From positions 2,730,501-2,794,500 of the forward strand of contig JACSYO010000471.1 in NCBI GenBank assembly GCA_016806645.1: DNA of 64,000 bases, written 5' to 3'. The stretch's first letter is position 1. Each line of letters starts with the position of its first letter. The notes under the pieces are model-generated. The model searched no databases and was not told where the DNA came from. It saw only the letters and a list, made by a program, of their open reading frames with translations. This document shows, piece by piece, positions 1-12,105 of this stretch. The position numbers were made by a program, and so were the translations under genes. Origin of the DNA: Ophiodon elongatus. Lineage: Eukaryota > Chordata > Actinopteri > Perciformes > Hexagrammidae.

Positions 1-1959
1 TTAAGGACAACAGAGACAAGATGGCTTGTGGTTTAAATTGCTTCAATTTGCACTTTGCACATGATTTTCCACCTTCACACAGTGGCCTGTGACATCCCTC
101 TTTCTTAATCATAACCAGACTAAAACAGTAAACAGACTGATGGTTAGGAAGATGAGTTTGTGCTAGGGGTGCATTTTGCTTGAAGACCGTTAACCTATCC
201 CCAAATCCTTTGACGGATTTGATCAGTAGCTGATATGATTTTACCACTACTACAAGGATCTAACTATATGAATATTAAACAGGGTTTTGCTATAAAATAA
301 CAAAAAAAAACATTTAAATTGCATGAACAGCAAACCACCTGAAAAGTGGGCAAAAAATCACATGTAGGCTATCATATCTCAGGTCCACAATATGATTTAA
401 TAGATTTGTCGCCAGGAGAAGATATTAGTGAACAGATGTCATAAGATCTCCAACAAATTCTTTTGCCAACAGTGAGCAATTTCTGTCATTGTCTGCCAGC
501 GCTTTCACTTCTCATGCGAGGGTTGAGTGTAGAGAGGCAGGAAGAAGGACCCAGTAAACCAGATGTATTGAAACAAGAGGAGTAAAGTAGGTAGTGCAGC
601 TTGTTGTAATATGTAATAATGAACTCCTACTAGCAAGCTGCTGTCAACAGGTGTGAGCATGTTTTTTTTATGAGGCAATGGGTTGGAGTTGTACACTTAA
701 AAAATGGTAAATCATCATTTCACTACATAGATGTACATACAGATGTCTCATTATCCCTTGAAACAAACATGTATCATTGTAATCTCTTTGACAATACCTT
801 TGATTTCACAATGAGATTCCTTGATCATTCAAAACAAAAACATTTTAATCTGCAATCTTTTTTTTCATTAGAGAGGTGAATGGTTTTGTTTGCTGTCCTC
901 TTGAAATTTAATCACTTTGTAATTCTGAAAAAAAGATACAAGGAAATGGATTTTGCACATTTTACTCGCTGTTTTAAAGTGCAGGTTTTCTTTCTAGATG
1001 GAGATAGGAATGCAAAGGGACTGAATGATGACGTGATGTCTGTCTTCTTTGCTTTCTTTTGTGATTGACACTGATCTTCCCATTCTGTCTCTCCTCCAAC
1101 ACTGGTTGCTCTACATGTTTAGCTGATTTAACCGGATTTAAAGATGTGTGACAACATGGGGGATAGGAGAGATTACAAGAGAGTGCAGTCTTTTTCCTGC
1201 AGAGTCATTTTCCCTTTCAGCTTTATAAATATACTATTGTGGGGGTGGATTTGGTGTCTTTTCTGTGTTTGTGTATACATGACTGAGTGCAGACTGGTGA
1301 CAAGAGATAAATCGGCTTACATTCATGTGGTCTGAGTGTTTGCTTAGTTATCCTTAAGAATAATTTGGTTCCGACCCTACTGTTTTTCTGCCGGAGGTAC
1401 ATGAAGGAGGGATGGTTTACCTCATCACGAGGCAGGAATTCATAGGCTCTCTCCTCGTTCTTTCAGGCAGAGTTGGAGAGGAGAGAGGCGGATAAACAGC
1501 AAGGCTCTCATGTTGTGATCCTCAATCGCCTGCAGTGTTCTCTCCAAATACCACCTGTCCAGATGACAAATAGCACAGTGACCTGCTATCATACCTCCAT
1601 TACAGGCCTGTGATTAAAATAGGGGAAAGGAGAAAGCAAAGTAACTGAAATGATCCCAGCATATACAATTTTATATGTTGCGCTGGGACTGAAAAAGTAT
1701 TGTGAAAACTCTATCAATTTAACGGATTTAATAAGAAAACAGTATATGAGTGGCCAAGGAGCTGAAAGAGAGATCATGACCTCAATCGATTGTGTTTTTG
1801 CACTTTGTAGCATGAATGCACAAACTGGCCCTCACACTTTATTCAGGTTGTCCAAGTTAGATATTTAAGAGCTATTCAGTTCAAAGTCACAAATGTTGAT
1901 GGGTTGTATTTTATTTTAGAAATGCAGTCTGGTAGACTTGGTTCAAGCTTTAAGTTAGT
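1..1959. other. Gene desert segment, nothing recognised
   Basis: AT-rich sequence with only short open frames in all six frames. I see no conserved domain, paired splice sites around a coding segment, or RNA gene. Confidence 0.5.
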
Positions 1960-2290
1960 CTAAGGGCCAGGACCAGTTGCCAAGCAACCAGCAAAAACAT
2001 CCAGAAAGTAACTGATCCTTTTCAAAAAAGTATATAAGTATAGTAATTAAAACCTTCCGTAAAACAGTGAATTGTTGCTTTTGTACAGATTAAACAAACA
2101 AGATAAAACTTGTGAGCTTTAGATGTGCTGGTAGGTCACATTTGTTACCTTTGGAGTTTGTGCAGAGCCAGGTGAGCTGTTTCGCCGTTACCAGCCTTTA
2201 TGCTAAGCTAAACTTAACTTAACTTATTATTCTCATCTAATTCCTAGCAAGAAAGCAAATAAGGCTATTTTCCAAAATCTTTCTTTAAAG
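1960..2290 (-). repeat. Interspersed MITE-like repeat (TTAGC family), copy 1
   Basis: Inverted relative to the full copy at 25745-26132. It carries the family's landmarks: TGCCAAGCAACCAGC, a GCTGGTAGGTCA stretch, GCTAAGCTAAACTTAACTTAAC, and the terminal GCAAGAAAGCAAATA...TTTCCAAAATCTTTC segment. Confidence 0.7.
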
Positions 2291-5200
2291 TCAAGGTTAT
2301 AATTACATATCCTGTACAGCTGCATTAAATATATAATAAGGGATGCTTTGTCAAACACCTGTTGCAGAAGGTAGAATGCTTTGTTTGTTAATAACCCAAG
2401 AAAATATTGATAATCTTTGAAAGATAAGGCGTCCTTACAAGTATCTAAAATTTGATAGGATACAAGAGACACCACAGAGTGACATCATAACTCCTATATC
2501 AGAAATGAAACAACAACCAGCTAAGAGGAAGTGCTCAGAGGTCTGCTCTGAAGTCATGGTTAGCATATTTTATTAGCATTGCTACATATTTGCACACACG
2601 CAGCCCACATGGACATAAAGACACTACACGTGCTGCACAGAGACAAAACAAAAAAGAGAATAAATAAATATATTTTATTGTATAACAGTGAAGCAAAAGA
2701 ACAATTGTTGGCTGACATTCAAATCATTCAAATGCTATTGATGATCGCTTGGAAGTGAACTAAGTGAACAGCTTTGATTGAAACCTGCATTTATCAAAAC
2801 AAAAAAGATATTAGGACATTCCGCTGTAATTATAGGAAAATGTTGAGTCAGTAAGTCTTTGTAAATTATAGCTTCCTGTAAGAATTGTACAGAAGATGTT
2901 CATGTTTATGATTCTGAACTATATTATTATGATCATTTATGTTATCTTCTTTTGGAAATGGAAGAACTTGGACTAAAAACAGACTCAGTGCTGTGATAGT
3001 AAATATTAACTATTGTGGGACAAGGCCTGTGTACACAAAGGTTAAAACCAAATCACGTTATGCTATTATACCAATCAGCTCTCAAAATTGCATTTGAAAA
3101 ATTGCGTAGAAATTGTCAGTAAGCAAGTCTTGACATGCCAACTACAACTGTGGATACACATTTTGACAATTAATGATACCAATAAAACCTTGAGGTTAAT
3201 GAAGAGCATACGTGTACTAGTTATAAGGATTAAAAAGTAATGTCTAAACAAAAATAGCATGTCTCCACATTTTACAACAGAACAATAAATTGAAAACAGA
3301 GCTCTCTTTTATAATAAATCATTTGTTTACAAAGCACCACATTGTGCTTCCAAGGTATCTATGGAGACTGGAATTTATTTCCACTGGTTGCAGCTCATTT
3401 ACTGTAACAACTTGACTTCCACAGCTCTGTGCTATGTTCTCATTGACCTGCAGTGGAAACCACGTCATGCGTAGACAGAAAGCTGCAGCTGATGTTAATA
3501 CCAAGTTTCTAATAACAGAGTAGATAACATGTCTGAACAAACTCATGTCTTTGATGAGTCACCAGTGTGGCTTGGTTGTTCGTTTCATCAATAATAGCAC
3601 TGGTGGGCATTATCTCTCTTGGCTGGAAGATCTGACACGTTTAAAAGAGTTAAAGGGAAAACCTCGTTATCAAACAAATGTAACAGTCTTCCACATCCTT
3701 AATTAAAGAAAAAGAAGTAAAATAACACAGTGGGTCCGGCATCTCTTTTCTCTTTAATCTCCTAGTCTCGTGAAGACTTTGACAACATTATTTAGAGATA
3801 AATATTTGCATCATTTAAGTCTTCAGAAATCACATTCCTTCACATGTTGCGTGTGGTCCTGCTTTTACTTCCCTTTAACTTTTTGAAATAATACCACTTT
3901 ACCTTTCAGCTGTCCTATAACTCTCTATAACAACAGGGTTCAGAGGCTTTACATTCAGTGTTGAATAACACAATGATGAGCAGCTGCTTTGCTTACAAGA
4001 GTTATGAATGCGTTTGTGTCTGCAGATCAGCTCCGTTCTTAGAGTCTCATTTCTTCAGGTGAAAGATGAACTGATCATCATTCACTGTTCACCGCTAACA
4101 TTTTGTACTTTAATTAATTTTAAAGCTTACCATTGGGTCCCACCGTATCATCAACAAAGACTTTGCTCAATGTTTTGGGATATACACACTTTGATGAGAG
4201 TTAGAAGAAAAGGACGATACTCTGCAGACATAAACAGGTTGTGGTCTATCTCTTTATGAATAAATACGTTCAGTCATAGAAAGCCACTAATAATAGTGAT
4301 GGCTCATGTTCCAGAGTATTTATCAAGTACACACTGCTGTCATTGTAATGTATTCATTAGACTAGATTAGATTAGTATCTTCTTGCAACGTGTATCAACC
4401 TCGGTATCTTTCTTAAATAAAAGAGAAAATATTGACTGTAGATGTGGTAAACAACTCAAAGTAAAATGTCAGCAAATATTTAATAAATCAACATGGTAAA
4501 TTTGGGGAACTTGAAGCAAAGAAACTCATACTGAGTTTTTTTTACACCAGTCAGAAACATGAAAGGAAATCAACAATCGTCACAGATGGGAAATGTTGAG
4601 GTATTGCTAAAGGGCTGTGTGTAGTGACTATAATCCCTCTTTTGATCTTCAGACAGATGACTAAGAAAATCCTCACACTGCGTGCTTAACAAATATTCCA
4701 AAGGGTTCTAAGAAGCCTATCTGTCTCAATTGAATGTAGTGTTTATTTTTATCCACTGGATGAACACAACAACTCTCCGAGGTCCTCTAGTGTTTCGGAG
4801 TAGAAGTACAAATTAATTTTACATCAGCCATTCTTGCAGAGAAAACCTGGAGTGTAAATATCAATTAAACTCCTCTGTGTCCACTTTGAGGGAGTCAATG
4901 AATCTGATGTGTGGATTACAATGATTTACATAATTAAAAGTAAAATGAATGAAGGATAAAGTAGAAGGCAGTTTGAGTAGAGTCAGCACAGCCTCTGCGA
5001 GTGCGGGTTACATCACCATGTATTTCTGTACAACAGAAAGTAAATGTAAGATGGTGTGCTTGTTAGAGTGTGTATGTATGAATATTGGTGTTTGTAGTAT
5101 TTTACAATACATGAAAGTATCTTGTTTGATGATGCAAAAAATGCCTTTCATATAAAGACGATTAAACAACATAAGGTACCATCATCACAAGTTAATAGAG

Positions 5201-6711
5201 ACCGTCCCTTTTCAAAGCTGAGCATGACAATGTTACACCAGCATATAAAATAGAATCAATCACAAAAAATCTCAAGAAAAATCTAAATGATGGTATAAAC
5301 TTCAGAGCGATAGAAGAAGAATATGTAATAAATAAGCTAACAGAAGTTGTTTACTATGAGGTCAGTGGTTTTTAAAATGTAAGCGACTCATTTGTGACAT
5401 TTGTGTAGCCTGAGACATACTACAGCACCACCAGTAGAGAGCACCACAGGACAACCACAGTTTGTTTCATTTCCAGTCATGCAGTGTGACCAAAAATGTA
5501 GTGCTTTAGGAAGGCATAGTATTTTATCTTGTTTTTAGGATATCAATTGAAATTGAATTCCACCGAAGCTTTAACTAGACAATAGTCCTGTTTGTGTTTA
5601 CAGCCAATTGATGAGGCTGCAGACAGAGAGACGGAGGTTGAGCGTTAATAATAAATATGGCTACGGGCATATTCTGAAGGCTTGACGTCAAACTGAGAAG
5701 ACTGTACTGAACAAACGTATAATATGAGAGACTGGCAATGTTGCAGGCTCATTTTTAACAACATGTCATTAAACTACATCGTCCCCAGAGAGCAGCAGAG
5801 ATTCAGCCAGAGTCAATTTGAGATCAACTCATAATTTTGTTCAGCCTTGTGCTGACAAAAGCTTTGTAGGTGTTAATAAAAAATAGCCACATATACTGTA
5901 TAACATGAAGAAAATAACAAGCAGAGTATGCAGAGGAAAAGTCACACTGTAAATGTCAAAGTTCAGTTTACTCAGAGGATTTAGATACTTAAAGCAGACT
6001 TTTGTTCTACAACAAGACAACAGTAAAGCCAAGTCTGTCTGATCTTTAGTTTAAAGCCAACAGAAACAGTAATGTCTCCCATCAGCTGAGGATGAGTGTG
6101 TGGTTGTATAGAATTTGAAATGAAGTGGTTATAATAATGTCTAATTAAATTTGCATATAGGTTTCAGTTTCCACTGTTATAACACACACTCTTTCAATGT
6201 AATTTGTGTTGCACCCTTCTGGTTTTGCTGTCATGTTCAGACCTGTCAGCTCGTGACACTGCAAAAAGTGAAGCAATAATGGGCATGTCTTGGATTAGAG
6301 AGTCCCTGTCCTGCCCTTCCAAATGTTTTTGTGAAATTCAGTTTTGGTTATTTGTTATTGACACTTCATTATGCTTCAGTTCTCAGACATACACAATTGG
6401 TAACTAGGTCACTGCTGCGCTTTTATCACTCATGCATGTTGTGAGAGCAGATGAATAGATATCAATTTTTCTTGCACAGATTAATAATACACACACCCAT
6501 CTAGATGTGCTCCTTTCATTCCTCTGATAAATGAGTTCTGCAGTAAATAGCACACAATGGCGCATGTTGGAAAAATAAAAGGGGCTTTGGGGATTCCTCG
6601 TAATGGGTGAAAGGTCTTTTCTGTCCTCAAGAGCCTTTTGAATGGACTCCAACATGGTACATTGTACATAATCACATAGACTTTCCTCTACAGTCTTTTC
6701 AGTCCCGGTGG
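2291..6711. other. Gene desert segment
   Basis: No gene was recognised. About 4160-4225 is a fragment of the TTAGC repeat family (TTTTGGGATATACACACTTT, then GAGAGTTAGAAGAAAAGG). The rest is AT-rich with short open frames only. Confidence 0.5.
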
Positions 6712-6732
6712 ACACACACAAACACACACACA

Positions 6733-6827
<95 letters not shown>
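6712..6827. repeat. (CA)n microsatellite, about 116 bp
   Basis: Nearly pure CA dinucleotides with an AA interruption near the start. It creates long, meaningless His-Thr and Cys-Val open frames on both strands. Confidence 0.98.
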
Positions 6828-6829
<2 letters not shown>

Positions 6830-9800
6830 CAGTGAATGGCAGCTTTCCTCACTCCAGTGAACTGCAGGGTGGACAAATGTACACAAAAGAATTGAGAGCT
6901 GAGTGACGGGAGACTTAACGTAGATCTGTGGGCAGAGGTCTGTGATGAGGTTCATGTCTTACTGCTCTGATACCTGCTCAGGTTTATGATTTATGGATGT
7001 ATTGGGAAGTTTTGAGAGTTACAGTAGTATCTTGCTGGTCTTTGCACTCATTACTGCATCTCGTCATGTCTGCATTTCTACGTGCGTGAATGAAATACAC
7101 ACTCATTGTCAAAATATATGTTTTTAAACTTAGATAATTGTTGCACCCTCTTTAAAATTTGCAAAGCTAAACTATCATGTCATTGATTTTCATTGAAACC
7201 ATTGATTTTTAACCATTTTTGTCCGACAAACAAAGCTTAATCAACACTTGTTATGCCATGTTAATTTGAATATATTTTAAACTTAATTATTTAACACTTT
7301 CAATTAGGCCTACACAAATTAATAAATGGATATTAATACAATCATTTTTGTATCAATGTCCAGTTTGCATTCGTACAACCACTTGGAGTAACAGAAGATT
7401 CAACAATTAATTGACTACTTTCTGCTACTCATTTCATTTTCCCTGCTCACTTGTCAACTAGTGTAGTTTTCATGCACTCTCAATCGCAGCACAATGGTGT
7501 CAAGGTGTAACAACTGACTCAGGTTTGTGGGAGGTGTGTCCTATACAACCAGCCTGTTATTGTGACTGTAAATATACTAAATATTTGTACCCCTGGTTGG
7601 AAATCACAAATTAAAACATCTGTAAATCTCACTCTACTGTATCTGAGATTTGGCTTTTCATTTGTATCACATGATATCATTCACAATGTTTCTGTCAAAA
7701 TCAGGAGAGAAATATAATATCTGCACTGTGTGTGAATGAAGTTTTAAGGGTGAACAACAGAATATGGAAGGATAGTACACCAGATGATGCAGCTGACCTT
7801 CATTCCCTCATCCTCATTGACTCTGCCTCCCATTAAATCTACTGCCTGTTACCTTTGTACTGATATTTTACAGTGCAGATGAAGAATCTGAGGCTGCCTC
7901 CCTGTGTTTATTCCTGACTGCAGTATACTGGCATGTGATGACAGAGAACTGGCAGCCTATTTCATTCAAGAGGCCTTCCCTCTGGAGGGAGTCTAGCTCA
8001 CCTATCTGTGTGAGTCTGACAGAATCATAAAATCCCCCGGCTATTGGCTGACCACCACATACACCCATACATCTCAGTGTGTGTTTCTGTCTCACCAGTT
8101 GAGTCAAGTCATGTGTTTAGCTTTATGAATTTCCCCTGAAATCAACAAATCAGTAAGTAAAACCACTAACCACTCGGACACAACCATAAATACATCGCAG
8201 CCCTGGATGTGCATGCGCAGATCATCTTCACACACTTCCACATACAAAGTGGAGAATTCCAGGGCGAGTCGGTGGGTGCGTCACAGTTTCAGTGTGTGTG
8301 TCTGTGCTTGTCTGAGGTGAATTAACAGCTTCAGTCATGTTCTCTCCATCCATGCCTTCCTATCTCTCTCTCTAGTTACTTTATCTTCCCATATGCTCAG
8401 GGTCTTAGTTTGTGTTGGTTGTGTGTTTTAAGGCTACTCTTACTGGGCAAACATGCTCCACTTTCTTGAGTGAAGTTTTGTTACTTTGTCAGAGCTCCTG
8501 GGTTGACCCTCACACACACTCTACCACATGTCCAAACACACACCTCAATCAAGCTCAAACACAACGTTTGTCCAGTCAAAAAAGGCTACAATCAATATCC
8601 TTATCGTAACAATGGATCACATTACTACTTATATGTGAAAGAAGCAGCTTAGTGATGAATTTATGGAGAATTATCACCTCTACAGAGCTTTTTAGCATCT
8701 TTCAGCTCATTGTTTAGATGTGTGGTTCACTCTCACCGCTTCCATCAATGTAGCTGCAGCAGGAAGCTGATTTCAGTGAAAAGTCTCTTAAAACCCCATC
8801 GTACACTACCTGCTCAGCACCAAACAGCAGACAGACAAAGTCAGCAGTTATCTGGTGAACATCACTGCACCGGGAACATGTTCCTTCATCAGAATGAACG
8901 TGAGCGCTGTAGTTTGTTTTGGGGTTGATCCCATACACACCATCCTGCTGTAAATACTCACTAGTGCAACAAATGTGTATTAATCCACTTAAAATAGTAT
9001 CAAACAGATGTACTACTTCCTATGTTTGAGTACAATTTGCTAAAAATGGCAGTGCCTTGCTATTTAAGGAAATTACCATGACTTTTAAGAAATTTATTTA
9101 ATTTTGATTCAATTTCTAAAGATGAATGTCTTCAGAATTACAAAATGGGCTTGTTGAGGCTGAGTGTCACATACTGGATATGAAAGTCAGAAAGTATCAA
9201 GTAAAGGACTAATGTTGTTGGTTTTGGTCTTTTTATGGTATTTGTTGGCAGTAGGAAAATATAGAATAAATATAGAATAACAGCCGTATCCTTTAACTGT
9301 CATACTTAATTCCATCACAGTATTTATGTAAAGTGGCACACCTCACTGTAACAAGTCCTCCAGGCAGAGGTCTGCCCAGCAGAGATAATGACAAAGACAG
9401 AGAGGCAGAGAAAGCTCTGCCTCTCAAGAGCGACATTTTGTAAACTTTGAAGCTCTGAGTCTGTATATAGAAGCCTGTGAAACCGTCCTGATGTGTGCAC
9501 CGGCTTGCTGGCCTGTTACTGACATTGGTGGGCTCTTGTGGCGGGTTGACTTTGTGTCGGGATCCTGGGCCTGGCACCCATCACACACAGGAAACAGGCC
9601 CTGGCCCTGAGCTCCACATTAAACACACAGGAAATACACACAGGAAACCGTTTCTCAACCCCTTGTGCACGGCTCACACACTCCTCCGTTCCTGCATGCC
9701 TCTCCTCCAGATCCCAGAGGAGGGCTGGCTGCCAAAGCCCTGCTGCACACTCAGCTGACAACCTGTCTAATTTCTTTGCAGTGTGTACAGTCTGCCGTTC

Positions 9801-10107
9801 ACCCTCCGACCCCCTTACTCCACATCCTCCACAGCCCCCGCTCCAGACTCAGACCTACCATGAGCCCTGGAGCAGAATCTGGTTTTTAGAAGGCAGGAGT
9901 AAGACCAGAGTTCACCCTTCTTACTGTAAAATGCTTCATGAATTCACTATCATCGTATCAATATTGTTACAAAACCACACTTATGAATAATACACCTTGC
10001 TGTGAACTGACGCTTAAGATACATTTCTGGAAATGTTCCTCACAATATGAGAAAGTTTGTGCACTAGTGACTTTGCAGTCTATTTAGGGTGTTACAATCT
10101 CTACAGC
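6828..10107. other. Gene desert segment
   Basis: No gene was recognised. Around 9290-9900 the sequence is more GC-balanced and has several overlapping open frames on both strands. None shows a known domain or clear exon borders. Confidence 0.45.
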
Positions 10108-10600
10108 TTTACAATGGTTTATTTGATAAGGGGACAATGCACATTAATAAAAACATTTCTGTAAATGCGCCAGTTAGCCAAGAGGCTATTTTTCATCTGT
10201 AGTCCCAAGAGGAAGATGTTACAAAACAAACCTAAAAACAGAAATAAGATTAAATATACGAGGTTATACAATATTGACACTTTACAATGCGTGCACAAAC
10301 AATGAATGTAGTGAGAATATTAATATACGAAGTATCATCATTCAGGAGACTCTTAGACATTGTCAAGTACTAACAAGACATGCAACACAGAGGCTCACAA
10401 ATTCAACACACACAAAGCAAATAAAATGAGGGATAACTATGTTAAAATTAGAATGGACTAAAAACAAGATTATGCTGCATTGTTAGACACTAAAAAAAGC
10501 ATCCATGTCAGAGGCACAGAACATAAAAGCATGCAGGGTATGTGAAATATATAAATCAGTCAGACACAGCTAAACAACAATAAAAGACATGCAGGTAGAT
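10108..10600. repeat. Dispersed repeat, class uncertain
   Basis: It begins with a segment resembling a common teleost repeat: TTTGATAAGGGGACAATGCA, CATTAATAAAAACATTTCTG, GCCAGTTAGCCAAGAGGC and CATCTGTAGTCCC. The following CA- and A-rich stretch probably belongs to it. The far boundary is a guess. Confidence 0.45.
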
Positions 10601-11623
10601 GATGGTCGACCGGCAAAGTCAAGACAGACAGACAGCTGACAACCGACAGACAGAGGGAGAGTTCAACACGAACAGGAGCTCAAAATTGAACTCCCTTCGG
10701 TTACCCCCTCTTGTTCTCTCATAAACTGTCTTTCTCCTGGACCCTCCACAACTCATATTTCCACTGTGGGATACATGCCAGTCCATTTAATTTAAAGCCT
10801 GTAGAAGGGGAAATGTTAAAAGTGAGTCATAAAGCTGTAAACTGTCCAAACATGCAATAGCAAAGTCGATCTTATATTTGTGTTACTATCGTGCCTGGCG
10901 ATAAATTCGTCCTTTAATTGTTGCCACAGCAGTCTCAGCTGCAAAGTCACATTGCCCCGTGGCGCTTAATTCACAAAGTTTCGTCCGAGTTAATAGAAAG
11001 AACCATGAAAAAGTCAGTCATACAAATATCCGAACAATGAGTCTTTCGTTCTTCTCTGCCCTCCCCCTCTGCAAACTCAAGCCATCATTAAGTCCTTAGA
11101 GACTAGATAATGAAGACTCTATCTGTTTACTGTTGATTAATCAATGTCACGTTTAGCTCTGCTGCTTTGGGTCAGCTCTCCTGCTTAGAAATATCTGTTT
11201 CACTCTGGTGCCAAAAGCCCAAGGCAGTTATAACGACTCTTCATCAAATCGGGATAAAAGCATTGTCTTTTGTTTTCTTCTATAACCAATGTAGCCTATT
11301 CACATTGTTTTTCAGGGTCTTGATGTATTATCTTTACGAAAACAACACCATAAACTCTATTAAATTGTATTTTCAGTCGTTATACTTGTCAGCAGTGGGG
11401 TCCAAACTCTATTTCAAACTATCCGGATAATTACTTTGAATACACACATTGAGAGCATTGTGTTAACTTTGTGAATATATCTTACTATTATCACCAATAT
11501 TGATATTTACATCGTTGACTATGAAGTGATGCTGTTGGTCCTGTGATTAGTGAGTGACCTCTGAATTGAAACAAAGTCACAGCATGAACATCAGAGCAGT
11601 CCTCCACTAAAGAGAGTCTTAGC
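10601..11623. other. Gene desert segment
   Basis: No gene was recognised. A GACAGACAGACAGCTGACAA-type microrepeat lies near 10620-10650. Confidence 0.45.
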
Positions 11624-12105
11624 CTGTGGGGAAAAGTAACTAAATACATTTAGTACAATATCAAAATAGTGATGTAAATCTGAATGCACCCAATAATTAT
11701 AATACAATTGAATAATGTACAGTACTGTATGTATGAGTACTTTTAATTTTGGTACTTTAAGTATAATTCAGTGCTAATACTTTTGTACTTAATAGAATAT
11801 TTCTCCATCAACTTTTATTTTCCATCACAGTATAGTAATATAGTATAGTAATAATACAAAAAAATAATAACAATAGTAATAATTTTAATAGTAATAATAA
11901 TATGCAAACCGGAAGAGTCTATCTTTACATTTTGACAGCCACTCTCTCAAAACAATTGCTCATGCTCGTGAGATCGAGATCATCGTGACATGTTTCCATG
12001 AGGCCGTGCTGCTCATGAAAACACAGGAACCGCCAAAATTAACACAAAATGAAAGTTCCTTGTAGTGGTTTTAAGTAAAATATCTAAGTTGTTCTTCCAC
12101 CATTG
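11624..12105. repeat. Non-autonomous transposon-like repeat with inverted ends
   Basis: It starts CTGTGGGGAAAAGTAACTAA and ends GTTCTTCCACCATTG, which resembles the CAGTGGTGGAAAGTAACTAA...TTCCACCACTG ends of a very common fish repeat. Internally it has the GAGTACTTTTAATTTTGGTA-type runs of this family. About 480 bp, with no protein coding. Confidence 0.65.

Noticed and set aside
6404..6955. Open frames of 183 aa (minus) and 99 aa (plus) around 6404-6955
   Set aside because: They are created by the CA microsatellite, which has no stop codons in these frames (Cys-Val or His-Thr repeats). No domain outside the repeat.
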